Notes: generated by a model from the sequence alone, not told the origin. Shown: positions 1-17,020, counted from the first letter of the stretch. The stretch: DNA of 64,000 nucleotides from Taeniopygia guttata (GCF_048771995.1 NC_133043.1:6255001-6319000), one strand, 5' to 3'. A program made the numbers and translations.

Positions 1-1157
1 TTTAAATTACTTACTGGATTTCCTCTTGAGCACAAGTATTTCTACCTTCTTACTGTGATCTCACCTTGCATAAATCAAAGTAGAAGAGGAATATTTAATC
101 CTGCTAAAACATGACATGGAGACTCACTAGCCATAAGTGGTGACATTTAATTGGGGCTCACTCTGCATATGTAAATATTATTAGAATGAAATAATTGAAA
201 TAGTTTTCATATTTATATGAAATTATTAGCTTGCCATTACAGAAACTTTCTAGTAAATTTTGTATTTTTGTATAAGGGAATTGCTGGTTCAAGAATTCAA
301 GCATTTCTTGTAAAACCAGGTCAACATTAAGTTTTTCCCTTGATTGTCCTGATCAGTTTAAAGGCAAGAGGTAGAACAGAACTTCAGAGAAATCAAAGCA
401 GCTGTCACCTATGCCATAAAATACAAATATTTTCACAGTCACCTGTCCTGAAGTCCAGATCTACCAGAAGTTCTTGTAAGTTATGCAGTTTCAAGGGGAA
501 AATGTCAAAGATCAGAGCAAATTACTTGTCCAAAAGCCACTTTTTGCCCATGCTCTGGGTACCAGGCTTGTGTAATTTGAGCATCTGCTTTGGAACCTCA
601 TGTGTGGAAACTCATGTTTTCTGATTTGATGTAGTTAGGAGCTGGAAAAAAACCACCCATCATGTTGAGATCAGAGATTTAATTCCGAGAGCTTTGTTCA
701 CAGCATCTGTGTGGGGGGCAGGAGTTCATGTGGGTTTGAAAATCAAAGCTTACAGGAAGAAATTGGAATGAAGCTTAGAGGGAATTTGTGTGAGCAGCAG
801 CCTTGCTGCCGTGAGGAGAGCAGCTCTGCCCGAACAGGAGATTTCTTCCAGGCTGCCACCTCTGCAGAGGAATTCTCCTCTCCTGCCTCTCACAGCCACC
901 TCCCCATGGAAATCAATTCACGGCCTTTCTCCAAGTCTTGCAGGCAGGTTCCACCTTGTCAGGACTCTGGTTAAACCCCAGGAGAAGGTTGATGTGCCAG
1001 AGTCTCTGTGTACACTAAAACCAGCTTCTCCTCAACTTCTCACTTTCTGCCCGTATGATAGATTCTGCATTTTCTTCTTTCTATTAATCTATTTATTTGG
1101 ATCATTACAGAATCCAAAATAATCCTGAATTTGATTTTTTTTTGTTTTGTTTTTTAG
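1..1157. other. Intronic or upstream DNA of GSG1L2, no exon found
   Basis: This AT-rich stretch lies 5' of the first GSG1L2 exon that I can identify. I looked for the upstream exons that should encode the first membrane segment and the conserved W...C and FHTGIW-type extracellular motifs of GSG1 family proteins and saw none. They probably lie outside the window to the left. The short open frames at 711-1122 show no family resemblance. Confidence 0.5.
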
Positions 1158-4807
<3,650 letters not shown>

Positions 4808-4873
4808 AGCTGAACCAGATCTCAAAGCACTCTGTAAATCACAATCCTAGATCCAAACAAAGCAGTGCTAATG

Positions 4874-4918
4874 AATAAAATGTATCAATGTGTAGCATTA
4901 TTTATTTTTCTTAATAAA
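4874..4918 (+). terminator. GSG1L2 polyadenylation signals
   Basis: Two AATAAA hexamers lie at 4874-4879 and 4913-4918, about 70 and 106 bases after the stop codon. They are spaced as tandem poly(A) signals of a short 3' UTR. Confidence 0.6.
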
Positions 4919-4924
4919 GAAATT

Positions 4925-7777
4925 GTATTTCCTGGATGTTTCAAGGAAGTCTTGGTATTGGAAAAGAAGGTTCAGGTGGCTCAGTTCAGATAACAACAGT
5001 GACACAGGTTCCCCCCAGGTCTAGTTTTTATGCAGTTTCTAATGGTGATAGAGACTATGTGAGTTTCTTAGAATTTAAGAACATCACTCCACCCTGATTC
5101 TTTATTAAAAAGACTAAAAAATTCCACCCTGAAACCAAAACCCATGAGAATCAGGGCAGCAAATAAAGCATGTGGTGCACAGCTTGGATAATTTTTTGTG
5201 GTGGAACGTTCAGTCTCTCCAAGAAAATCCGTGGACCTCAATTTATGGTTCAAGAGTTTCACCACACACACACAGTGGATTTGCTGTGAAAGGAAGGCTG
5301 GTAGAGGGAACAGGTTTCAGTGTAAACACTTAATTAAAATAAGAAGGCAAAATAAAATCAGGAAGATTGATAAGGAGGCAAACTGAAATCTGAAAAATAC
5401 CTGGTTGTGGACAGCACACAACTCATCTATGGAACTCTCCAGGAATCATTCTGGGAACAGAGTCAGAAAGAATCAAAATTTACATTTATACATAAAGAAT
5501 CTATAATCACATTAAAGATGGGGAGGTGGAAATGATTGTAATCATAATAGATAAGGAACATGGAGCTGAGCCATGGGCCTGCTTGGTTGGACAGCATCTT
5601 TTCTTCACTTGGGTGATTACTCCTGTTATTGAGCCCCTTGGGAAACCCTGGGTGGCACAGGTCTTACACAGTCTCCTGAGCAGCTCTGGGCTTTGGAAAA
5701 GTCCCCATATATCTTTATTCAGGCAATAAATACAGTTTGAGCTTGTTATGCCAGCAGGAACTGTAACAGGTCAGGTTATGGCCAGGGATAAGGTGGAGCT
5801 GATAACAGAGAAGCATCATGAAGAAGAAAATCACTGGTGGTAAGAGAGGAGAGTTTTGGGGCATGTATTGAATATATTCAAGAAATGAGATTTCCTGACC
5901 TTGCTGGCAACAGGTCCCAAACCTTCACTGCTGCAATTGTAAAAACAATTTCCTGTATCAAATCAGAATGCCATTTGTTCCAGTTGGTGTCCATTAACTT
6001 TTTTATTTCTTCTGTGCATATTTGATAAGAATCTGGCTCCGTATTCCCTACACCATCCTACTAGGTGGCTGCAGATAGCCATAAGGTTTGCTCTTTAATC
6101 TTTAGAAAAGTCTTGTTTTATCCTTTCCAGTGCTCTGAAACTGCCACCTGCAGCCCAGCAGGGGAACAAAGCAGTTCCTAGAGTTTGGTGCCCACTCTGT
6201 TAGGAGCAGTCTCAATCCCTTGACCAAAACACGAGATGGTGATTCCTTCCCCTTGATTCACTCATTTCTTTGTGATGGATATGTTTCTAACACCTTCACC
6301 AACAGAGGAATTATTTCTGATTCCATCTGACTTTCTGCTTTTTGTCAACCCTAACTCTTTTTTACAATAGATTTTTACCCATCTCATGCTGTTCTGGGCG
6401 TCATAGAAGAATTTCCACCTCATCCAGGAACATACTTGGTTGATGCCTACAAGTCCTTTGAAAAATCCAATTTATGCAAGTGTCTTGTTTTTTTTTTTTC
6501 TTAGCCTGAATGTTACTAACACAGCCTGACAGTCTCTGCCATATGCTGTTTCCTCAGGGTTGTTTCTTACACTGGTTTGCATGCATATAAAGTGCTGTAG
6601 GCGGGCAAGGCTTTTTTAATTATTGTGCAGTAAGAATCCACCCAGATCCATTCTTAAATCTCAAACTGTGTGTTTTTCTCATGCTAACCATTCAAGAAGC
6701 TGCATGTCTTCTGCTGGATATCTGGTAAATAAATTCACCTGATGAAATGCAAGATTTCTTGTCCCTATTTGAAAGCCACAATTTTATATTCTGCCTCTTA
6801 TTTTAACTTTTGACACCCAGTGCATCCTGGAACCACATTATTTGAAAGCAGAGGAAAACCAGCAGCATTTTTATTCTGATTAATTAGATCCAATCAATTT
6901 TGATGAATATGGCATCTCAGTAAATTTCAGACACAGATCTACAGCAGTTCTGGTTACCACTGGAAGCTAATGAGAGAAATTGGCACCTCTGGGATACAAT
7001 TCTTGTTATCCTGAACTCGTCTTAATATTTCTTTTTCTTATCATAATATTTTTATGTGCAATATATATCCACAGGTGAGAGAGAGAAACAGAGAACAACA
7101 AATGAAATAGAAAACTTCAGATTAAATAATAGATTTCCCCAGAGGGAAAAAAAATATTATGTCTAAAATACCAGTGGAGAAACCTCATCTTCAAGATGAG
7201 AAAAAGCCACTGAATTAGAGAAAAGTGTGACCCATTTGAAAGGTCATCTAATCCTTCTTTTCTTTTAGGCAGGATAAACTAAAGCTACATTGCTTTTTTA
7301 CAGATGTTTCATTAATCTCTTCTTTAAAGCTTCTGAAGACAGGCATTTGAAAATTTCTGTGGCAGTCTATCCTTTGTGCTTAACTATTCTTAGCAGAAAA
7401 TGCTGTGTCTGTAAATCTCCTTGGCAGTAATTTTAGCACATTGTCTTACTCCAGCAGGCATAGAGAACAGTTCAGTCCTGCCTTCTCTGCAGAACATTTT
7501 AGGAATTTGAAAATCATTAAGATACCACTGGCTTATACTTTCTAGATTAAAAAAAAAATCAGTTTTTTTGAAACTTTCTTGATGAGATACTGGTGTAATT
7601 TTACCTCTTTCACTCTCTCTGCCTTCTGCTGTGGCTCCTTGAACTGCTCACTGTTTTGAAATGAAATTGTGTGAAGAATTTCTGCTGATCTCTAGGATGT
7701 GCAGAATGGAGCAGAAAGATTATCCAGCTTATTTTAACAGGTAATCCACTTGTTTTTACAACAAAGAAGGACAATAA
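4925..7777. other. Intergenic AT-rich DNA, nothing recognised
   Basis: This is part of the tail-to-tail gap between GSG1L2 and DHRS7C. There are only short random open frames, homopolymer runs and a brief CA run near 5262-5274. I see no exon, RNA gene or full repeat. Confidence 0.5.
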
Positions 7778-7935
7778 TAGAAATTATAGAAATCTCAGAA
7801 CGGTTTGGGTCGGAAGGGACCTTAAAGAGCATCTGTGTCATTTCACCTGTGGGCAGGACAACTTCCACATCCCAGGTTGCTCCAAGCCCCACCAACGTGG
7901 CCATGAACACTTCCAGGGATGGGACAGCCACAAAC
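7778..7935 (-). mobile_element. CR1 LINE 3' tail
   Basis: The + strand reads as the reverse complement of a CR1 3' end: a CAGAAnGGTTTGGGTnGGAAGGGACC-like start (7796-7820), then the sections about the wait for relief of the target, ending in a block with CCCAGGTTGCTCCAAGCCCC and CTTCCAGGGATGGGACAGCC. CR1 is the dominant bird non-LTR retrotransposon and is usually 5'-truncated, as here. Confidence 0.8.
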
Positions 7936-9243
7936 AACGATGATTCATGTTTAGCTGGGATGTCCTGTGGTGCCTGATCCTTTTCTGATGAAATTATGCT
8001 TATTCTGCATCCTGTTCTTATGGAAATGTGGAGGACTTGGCTGTTGCTGAGGTACAGAAACAAGCAGAACTGAAATCCCAGCAAGTGCCCATTGGTTTGA
8101 AGGTGCAGAGTTCTGCTGAGGACCAAGAACATTTTGAACAAATGATTGTTTGACTTCCCAGTGAAGGCAGAGTCGCTCACACCACAATAAAACCCCAGTG
8201 CTACACCAGAAAATAGATCCAGGTGCTGCAGGAACTGACCCCTCCATCCCAGAGGTGAACACCTCCCTCAGCCAGGTTTCTTGAAGCCAGAGCAACTCAA
8301 TTAAAGCTACAGCAAAAGGTTCACGTCCCTGCAAGATGACAGATGTTCCTTTGCCCCAGAACTCCTTTCATGTTTGGTGATTGTGTTATGAATGAGGTAC
8401 ATGTGAAAAATGCATATTATATGGCTCTACGCAGATAGTTACTATATGTTTTATGTTATAGTGATTAGTTGTGCTTTTGTAGTTAAAATTAAGATTTTAG
8501 CAGTTAAAATAAATACTATGTATGTGGGGGGAGGGGGGGAAGGTTTTTTGGTTTTTGTTTTTTTTTTTTTAGGAATGAGATACTCGCTTCGAGGAACACC
8601 TAAATCTTCCAAAGGAGAGGAATTGATGGCTTCTTATCAGAAGAAGCAAATTTCTTCAGGCTTTGCTCAGACTCAAAGATGCCAGGGGATTCAAGGCACA
8701 GTTGACATACAACAGACAGAGTTTCTTGTTTTAAATAGAATGTATGCACAACCATAAAGGATATATGAATATGCAACAAGTGTATTGCTTTAAAGGTGAT
8801 TCCTTTGTTTACAAGACATGATTTTTCACGACTTAGTGTCTGAGAGCATCCAAACATCCATAATTCTTTGTTTTTTATTGTCGTGTAATTTTCCTAACTC
8901 TAAACTTTATTACTCTAATTGTATTACTATTTTTATAACCATTTTATTATTATTAAACTTTTAAGATTTTAAAAACCAAGTGATTGGCGTTTTTCACAGC
9001 ATAGAAGTGAGCTGGTGCTGGAAGTTACGTGAGCAATGGGATTTGTAGCAGCAAGAGCAGTTTGGTTCCAGTGGCACACTGGATAATCCCTAAAAGCAGA
9101 AGAGTAGAAGCTTTGTAGATGATTGTGTGTGTCAATGATAGTGGTGTTATTCTACTCATAGCAAGCAGCACAAGTCACTGACATTCAAAACAGAAACCTT
9201 TTTTTTTTTTCAGGTCAAAAGCAAGGAAAATAACTGAACAAAA
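7936..9243. other. Intergenic region and probable DHRS7C 3' UTR
   Basis: The right part is probably the DHRS7C 3' UTR. On the minus strand an AATAAA sits at 8874-8879, about 365 bases past the stop, and is a reasonable poly(A) signal. A T-rich run at 8541-8570 and a G-run near 8526-8540 are the only other structure seen. Confidence 0.45.
8874..8879 (-). terminator. Candidate DHRS7C polyadenylation signal
   Basis: On the minus strand this reads AATAAA, about 365 bases downstream of the DHRS7C stop. It is the first good hexamer found after the gene, but no transcript evidence is available. Confidence 0.35.
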
Positions 9244-12200
9244 TCAATTTTCCTCTTCTGTCTTCAGCTTTTCCCTAATCCCTGAGGCAACAATGGCAAA
9301 AAACAGCTCAGGGAAGAATGTTCTGATGTAAACTGCTGCTCTGGGGATGGGATTGGCCATAAGCACCTCCTGCTTCTTCCTGCTCACCGTGGCAAGGACC
9401 TCCTCTGCCACCTCCACGGGGTGCACACCATAGGACACCTTCCTGAAAAAGACTAAATGAGAGAGGAGTGAGAGCTACAGACAGGCAGGAAGGCAGGCAG
9501 GCAGACACAAAGGTGCACAGCTAGTGAATCAGTCACATCAGTTTAATTTCTATGCACTTTCTATCCCTTCCCCACTTCATTCTCCTCATCAGTATATGGC
9601 AAAGATCTTTTCATAATTGAGGTAAAATTCTTACAGTCCCTAAGGGAAGGAGCAACATGAGTGCAGTGGAATTGTCCCTTTGGACCTTTTGTGCTCTCCT
9701 CCCCCTCCATTCCTGATGCCCTGATATATTTATTTTCTCACATAACATTGTCTCCTTCCACATTCCTTTTCTTTTCACCTGGCTAATACTAATAATACCT
9801 CTCCAATATCTCTTTTCTTTTGCTCCTCACGCCTGTTCCTCCTTTCTGTCATTTCCATTATTTTTACTTTTTTTTTTTTTTAACCCTGGAAAAGCCTCCC
9901 TCCTGCTTTATGTGCCTCACCTTCATCCACCCAGACTTACACTTCCAAATAGATGCCTCCCAGTTGCCAGGTGCTGGCTGGCGATGGTATGAACAGATGA
10001 AGGTTGGACTCACAGTGCTGACAGAAATATCAAATTCTTCCATTTCAGCTCTAAGACAATCAAAAAAGCCTACAGCAGCATGCTTGGAAGCAGCATCTAA
10101 AAGTAAAAAGCACACATATGAATGTTTAGAAATATGATTTCATGGAAGCAGGTGTATAATAAAGCACCAGTGTTTGGGAAAATGAGTGCAGAATGATTAA
10201 TCTAAATGAAAGGAATTATTTCAGCCAGTGAAATTATCATATAACATCTTTAAAACAAGCAATAAGAAATTATCTGTACAGGACAACTGTGCATGCAGTC
10301 TCTTGGACATGTCAAAGAGCACATGTGTGCATTTCCCAGTCAGAAATGGCACATCCTGGGTTAGGAAATAACAATTCTGTTATGCTGGCAGTTCAAAAAT
10401 GTCTTTGGTGGTGGAATTGTCCCTGAGATGAGTCCTCACACCTGTTTCTGCAGTTTGTAACACATCCATGAAATGCAGTGGGACACATGTGCACTGCTGG
10501 AATGCAGTGCTCCTCATTCTTTGTAAACTGATTAGCACTTTGCCCTGCAGCAGCTTTCAAAGCTAAAGTGAATTTTAAAGTAACTGAATGTCAACACTTC
10601 TTTATCTGATTTTAGAGCCTTTTTATTGAGAGCAGTATGAATAAGATGATAGTGTGTGAATTGGAAAAAATTTCAGCCAAATGCAGTAGCAATGCCAAAT
10701 TTGGATGCAAATTAGCACTTTTAATAACCTATGATGAGTGTCATGGTCTCCTCACAACTTTTGCAGAAGAATGAATGTTTTTGCAATGTGTGACTTACAA
10801 GCTGCACGAAATGGAACTCCTATTTTCCCTTGGATGCTGTTAATTAGAACAATTTGGCCAGTTCGCCTTGAGATCATGTTAGGAAGAATGGCTGCAAAAA
10901 GAGAAAGGCAAGAAAGAGACACATAAGTAAAAGTGTATTTAGTGAAAAGGCGCAACAGTTGAAGTGTAAATAGCACAAATTCAATAAAGGTTGTTTCAAT
11001 ACTGCAAGAAAAAGTATCACAAAATCCAACAGCTGGTTATTGTCCTCTAGACCTCACCTGAATTCTACATGCAGAGCTGGTTCCAGTATTAACCTATCTA
11101 ATTGCCAATGTGCTTTAAGTGGTAACAGCAAAAAAGAAATAAAATACCTTTGGTTAATGTGATAGGTCCAAAATAGTTGGCATCCATGATCTTTTTATCA
11201 AGTTCCAGTGAAATGCTCTGCACTGCTCCTTTCACCTTCATGCTTGCATTGTTGATCAGTATATCCACACAGCCATAGCAGTTCAGGATTTCCTTGGCAA
11301 CATCTCGAATGCAGCTTATGTCTGTGATATCCAGAAGAATCAGCTTTGGTGCATATGTCTGGTGAACAAAAGCCTCATTTCAGTCAGTCTGAATGTATAT
11401 TTATTATGCACAAACTGTATTTGTATTTGTATTTGTATTTGTATTTCTATTTGTATTTGTATTTGTATTTGTATTTCTATTTCTATTTGTATTTCTATTT
11501 CTATTTCTATTTCTATTTCTATTTCTATTTCTATTTCTATTTCTATTTCTATTTCTTTCCTTGTCTTGTAAATGAATTTACCTTGATACTCGAAGTGTTT
11601 TTGTCATTCTCACATAAATTTAGGACTTTAGGATCACCTCACTGTAGAAAGAAGATAGTTCAGCAATGGGAGTGGGGATTGTTCTGCCTGAAGAAGGCTC
11701 TGGGGGATTTTAATGCTGCTTCCAGGGCCTGAAGGGGCTCCAGGAAAGCTGGAGAGGGACTTTGGATAAAGGGATGGAAGGACAGGACACAGGGAATGCC
11801 TTCCCACTGACACAGGGAATGGCTAAATTAGATATTAGGAGAAATTCCTCCTTGGGAGGGTGGGGATGCCCTGGCACAGGGTACCCAGAGAATCTGGGGC
11901 TGCTCCTGGATCCCTGGCAGTGCCCAAGGCCAGGCTGGACAGGGCTGGAAGCAGCTGGGACAGTGGAAAGTGTCCCTGCCATGGCAGGGGTGGCACTGGG
12001 TGGTGTTTGAGAATCTTCAATCCAACCCATCCTGTTCTGTGATTCTGTGATAACTGGTGTTCACAGACCCTGAACTTCAGACGAAGCAGAACACGACTGA
12101 AGGGTCAGCTGGACCAGCTCCCAGTGAGTTTTGTCTCTCTTTTAATCAATGGAAACAGAAAATTGACACAAGGGTGAATCCTACCAGTTCAAGGGTCTTC

Positions 12201-15200
12201 CTGGGAAGAACCCTTTGCTGACCAGAAACTGGGGTTCAGGGCTTTAATAGATGAACCACATACACATGGAGACAGATGGAAGGCAGGCCTGCTATAGGTT
12301 TACATTTGTATGATATATATGATATGATATATATTATATATATGATAAATATGATAAATATTATAAATATGATATATATGATATGGATTATATGGATTAT
12401 ATGGATGATATGAATGATATAGATGATATAGATGATATGTTTAATATGTATGATATGATGTAGTGGAGTTTACATTTGTATGATTTCTGCAAAAACAGAT
12501 TTTATCAGCTGTGGGGCAGAGGAATGAACGTGAAGTTTTTTCCCTTTACTATATTAATTAGACAACGTAATGCAGAACTCTTAGTCATACTTAATATTTT
12601 TCCCTAGTTGAATCTGTGCAGGACAACATGAACACACTACTTTTGTGGTTATTTATGCAGATGAATGAAGCCCATTGAAGAAAAAAAAAAAAAAAACCAA
12701 AAAAAAAACTCCACAAATATTTGTAGGTCTGATGAGCTGCAAAATTTATGTGATGCCTTCAGGAACACCTGTGCCCTGGAATGAGTCAACTGAATGTTGT
12801 TCACAGAAGGGAAGCTTTGCCAGGAGCCTCAAAAACACCTGCCAGAGAGCTGGAGCAGGGACAGGCCTGCGTCTCCACTGTCAGTGGCCATGAGGAAAAA
12901 AGATAATATAATATCCTGGAGTGAAATACATGGGACTTTCCCCCAAATTATGAAGAATCTCAAAATGAATTTGATCTTTAGACTTATCTCCCACTCCTTG
13001 AGCAAACAAATGATATGCAAAACTGACAGCATTTCCTGCCATTAAAGGAAACATTTGGATCTTTTTTATCCAAATTATCAGGCAAATTCCTCTGCTGAGG
13101 ATTTCTAGTTGGTGGCTTGTTCAGAACACAGGAGATCCTCACAGGATTAGAGCAGGATTTTGGCATCATGTCTCTCTGGAGTGTGCTTGCTGTTGGTACC
13201 TGGGTGACCAAAGCCATCACTGAGAGCAAATCGTGTTTCTTGGACGTTGTTTTATTGGAATTAAATTACATTGTTTTACTGGAATTAAAATTCCATTCTG
13301 TCCCTGAGCAGGGTTTATCCCAGGCTATGAATACCTACCGTGCTGGGGTCTGTCACACTAATTAAGGCATCATACAAGGCTTCCAACTTTTCCCACGTCC
13401 TGCCACACAACACAAGCCTTGCTCCTCCTGCATGAAACACACGAGAACATTCTAGGAGAGAAAGACATTAAAAAAAAAAAAATTACAATAGCGGCAAATT
13501 GATTTTGATTATTTTGCTTGAAATGGGATGCTGGTTTTGCTAAGGGTGTTGAATCCATGCTTTAAAATGCCTTAATTTTAAAAGAATCTGAGAAAAAAAG
13601 AAAGCATTGACTTGTGATAGTACATAGGTGAGAAATAAATTAAAATTAAATTTAATGCAATGGGATAATGCCTGTGTTGAATAGGCAACAGAACAACCCC
13701 AGTGCTGTGGCTTGCTGTTCTCTAGGAAATATTTCCTCCAGATTTCAGCACCCACAGGAAATCCAGTTATGCTAATCTACCCATTTTAGATTTCTTAAAT
13801 GACCATGTTAGACTCTTAATATCTGTAGGGAAGTATTTATGGATCCACCCTTCTAGTTTTGCAAACCTGTGCAGCTGTAAGTTTTTATTTAAGCAATCTT
13901 TTTCATTATTTACAACAGTAATTTTATGAACGCTTTCCATTTTCTTTCTTTTTTTTTCCTAGCATAGAAGGATTTTTAATTTAATGCCCAAAAGAGTATT
14001 TGCCAGAACAATTATAGCAACATTTTCCCTATAAACAATAGTTGAGACAATCTGGTGAAAAAAATTAGAAAAAAACTTCTATGTGAACAGCAATAAAGGT
14101 GAAAAGGGAAAGCAATTATGTTCTTCTCTAGAACTTCCCTGAACTTTTTTGAGTTCCAGCACTCAGAAGAAACAGGAACTAAGTTTCAATAACAATCACA
14201 AACCACTGAAAACATCTTCAATCATCATAGATTTGTTTCTCTTTTTTAACTTTGATGAGTGTCCCCTTTAGCCCGGAAATTCTGGCACGTAGGAAAAGAA
14301 TTTGGCTGTTTCCTTAGAGCCCACGCCCACAGCAGCTGGCCACACAGCTGGTATCTTACAGCTTGCAATGGATGGCCAGCACATATGCCAGAGTGGAAAG
14401 TTAATTTTGCATTATTTGGACTCATTCAAGCCTGCAAATAACATCTTGGTTTCAACCTACAGGATACTGGTCATAGGTATATTTATATATAATAATATAA
14501 TGTAATGCAATGTAATATTATAATATTATATTGTATATATAATGTAATGTAATGTAATATATATAATATAATATTATATATGTAATGTAATGTAATATTA
14601 TCATATTATCATATTATATATACAATGTAATGTAATGTAATGCAATGCAATGTATATAATATATTATATCTATAATGTAATGTAATATTATATAATATTC
14701 TATATAATGTAATGTAATGTAATATATATCATATTATATTATATGTATAATGTAATGTAATGTAATATTATATAATATTCTATATAATGTAATGTAATGA
14801 AATGTAATATATATAATATAATATTATATATATAATGTAATATAATGTTATATTTTATTATATTATATTATATTAATTATATTATATTATATTACATTAC
14901 ATTATATCATATCATATCATATTCTATTAGTAATGTAATATAATATAATATAATAAATGTAGTATAATGTAATATACAATATAATATAATGTAATGTAAT
15001 ATATAATATAATATAAATATAATTATATATTATATAATATATAATATATATCATATATTATATATTATATAGAATTATATATTATAGTATATATTATATA
15101 GAATGATATATATTATTTATTTTTATATATAAATATATTATTTTTTAATATATATAAAATAATAAAATATGTGGATCTCTTGAGGCCTTCTAATAAGTCC

Positions 15201-16375
15201 CTGCTTTACTCTCTAGGCTCACCCTTCCTTGCCCCCTGAAGTGTCCCTGCCAGAGCCAGGCAGCCCAGCTGAAAGCACTGCCGGGAATTCGGGTGATGGA
15301 GGGGAAGAGATGCACACAGGGCCGGGGTGAGCATGGCTGCTCACAGGAACTGCTGAGGTCTCTAAGGGCTGAAAAGGAACATGTAAAAAGTAATGTGACA
15401 CCTGTTTGTGCAGCCACCCTGCACTGACAGCCTGTGAAATGAGATCTTACAGTAGCAACATGCTAAAAATAGCACTCTGTGTTCTTCCAAACCCTCTCCT
15501 TCCATTCAATTAAACAAATACAAAGCTCTGCAGCTCCTACTCGTTTACCAACACTCCCCATGACTGAGGCTAAAAATATACACTTCAAAACCATAGGATT
15601 TGTTTATAAATATAATTTTTAACTCCTGCTTCATCCAGCCAGTTCTGAATGCGTGCAAGGCAATGTGTGCATGTTTATCACCCAGAGGGTCGCTCTCTGG
15701 CTAATATTCACCTCTTGGAGCCAGTCTCATAAGCTCCCAGAAATAAGCATTATTTCTGAGAGCTTATGTGATGATCTTATTTATAAGCATTATTATTATT
15801 ACCCTTGATAGCTCAGCCCTCAGATGGCATAAAAGTAGCAGGATGGCTCCTGTGACAGGGTTGTAAACAGAAAAGTTTTAATAAAAGGCAAAATAAAAAA
15901 ACTCTTTACAGAGAAAAACCGAACAAGGGCAAGAGGTTTTTGCTCCTGCTAAAAAAGTCACAAAAGCGATTTAATTATTTTGTTCTCTTCTTTTTCCAGT
16001 GAATTGCTTAGGTGGAACCTTTTGGCTTCTGTCCAATTGGCTATCCTTAAGTTTGAGGTGAAGTCCCCAAGGTCCTATGAGGTGTCTTTTAACCAAATTG
16101 AAGATAGAAACTTCTTGGTTTTTTTTCTTTTTTAAGGAGACAAAAAGTAACTTGTTTACTCCATCAACAGGGAGAACATTCCTACATCTGGCTGCTTCTG
16201 AGAAGAAAGGAGACAACTCACCCTTGCCCAGTCCAGAGATGGCATCTGTGATCACCACCACCTTGTTCTGCACCGCTGACTTGGACAGCAGCCACCTGAC
16301 TGACTGGTAAATATAAATAATTCCACTGATCCCCAAGAGAAGCAATGGCAGAGCAAGTACAGAAAACACACCCAT
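9244..16375 (-). CDS. DHRS7C: Dehydrogenase/reductase SDR family member 7C, complete
   Basis: DHRS7C (SRP-35) is a short-chain dehydrogenase/reductase anchored in muscle sarcoplasmic reticulum, with reported retinol dehydrogenase activity. Six coding exons in order are 16375-16222, 13451-13339, 11358-11148, 10891-10799, 10096-9941 and 9452-9244. All have GT-AG borders and compatible phases, totalling 936 nt and 311 residues, against about 312 in human. The N-terminus [20 protein letters not shown] is a signal anchor. The cofactor loop reads [10 protein letters not shown], followed by INNAS, by the catalytic Y-A-A-S-K split across the exon 4/5 border, and by the late motif [11 protein letters not shown]. 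The start was chosen because it matches the family N-terminus MGV. Introns 1 and 2 are loaded with an AT array, a hexamer array, a CR1 tail and a solo LTR, but no exon is damaged. Identity is certain on family and length. Confidence 0.96.
11415..11557. repeat. Hexamer microsatellite (TATTTG/TATTTC)n
   Basis: About 24 units of a 6-bp repeat change from TATTTG to TATTTC along the array. It lies in DHRS7C intron 2, starting 57 bases from exon 3 on the acceptor side, so on the transcript it is an A-rich (GAAATA/CAAATA)n run next to the branch-point zone. Confidence 0.9.
11690..12053 (+). mobile_element. CR1 LINE 3' tail
   Basis: This is a 5'-truncated CR1 in sense orientation inside DHRS7C intron 2. 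It has the typical sections GGGGCTCCAGGAAAGCTGG, GACAGGGCTGGAAGCAGCT and TGTCCCTGCCATGGCAGGGG. It ends in the ATTCTGTG-type 8-bp terminal repeat at about 12040-12053. Confidence 0.85.
12308..12470. repeat. AT-rich short tandem repeat (GATAT/ATGATA type)
   Basis: Irregular units of GATATAT, GATAAATAT and GATATAGAT run for about 160 bases in DHRS7C intron 2. They look like slippage products. Confidence 0.75.
14465..15172. repeat. AT-rich satellite-like array in DHRS7C intron 1
   Basis: About 700 bases consist almost only of A and T with scattered G, built from TAATG and TAATATTATA motifs. Short higher-order blocks recur, for example the segment around 14690-14720 and again near 14765-14800. 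The array then passes into TATA-rich sequence that can fold into hairpins. It lies between exons 1 and 2 of DHRS7C. Confidence 0.9.
15702..16186 (+). mobile_element. Solo LTR-like fossil, copy 1 (in DHRS7C intron 1)
   Basis: This interspersed repeat is closely related to 26594-27019 over nearly its whole length. Both copies end in CCTACA. The flanks here repeat TCTGGC at 15696-15701 and 16187-16192, a 6-bp target-site duplication. Length, the AATAAA-like A-rich middle and the lack of coding sequence suggest a solo LTR of an endogenous retrovirus. It is an old fragment. It sits about 36 bases past the donor of DHRS7C exon 1. Confidence 0.65.
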
Positions 16376-17007
16376 GGCTGTGGGAAACAAAAGACCACAT
16401 GAGAGTACAGTAATCACAGTACACATTCATTATTTTTCAGTTATTCCCACCTAAAAAAACCTATAGAAAATCTACTGATCAGCGTGCCAAAGCAGCAACC
16501 TGAAACAGTAGGAAGGTAATTTTCCAATAAATGGTGCAATATTGTTTTTTAATCAACAGGGTAATGTTGTTTCTTTGTCTGTTTTCCTAATCTTTCTATG
16601 GGCTAGGCAAACCTGGGTTCCTTTTATGCAAAATTACTGTATGTAGGCAAGACAATAATAAAAAATACATGTATATATGTATAAATATGTGTATATTCTA
16701 TTATGCCTTGAGGCAAAACATGAAATAAACACTGAACTTTTAATTACACTGCTATTATTAGAAAAGAGAGAAAAAGTTTTTAATCCAAATTTGAGATGAA
16801 ACTCACAACAGAAGTCTTTTCTGTTCTAAAAGACAGAGAGAATACAATCACTTACCATGGCTATGAAGTCCCCAGATACAGACAGACCATTCTATTGTAT
16901 TTTTGCAATTCCAGGTTTAATTAAGATCCGTCAGCACTTTCCCAGAGCACTGATTTGTTGAGGCTGCTTGCCATGAATGAGAGTGGCTATGTATGGCCCG
17001 GTGGCAG

Positions 17008-17020
17008 GGTAAATATAGCC
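17008..17020 (-). promoter_or_regulatory. TATA/MEF2-like element upstream of DHRS7C
   Basis: On the minus strand the sequence CTATATTTAC lies about 640 bases upstream of the DHRS7C start codon. It is a near match to the MEF2 site and could also act as a TATA box. DHRS7C is a muscle gene, so the idea is plausible, but only one near-match is seen. Confidence 0.3.

Noticed and set aside
11346-11732. Open frame with long LYLYFYFY runs
   Set aside because: It is only the translated hexamer microsatellite in a DHRS7C intron.
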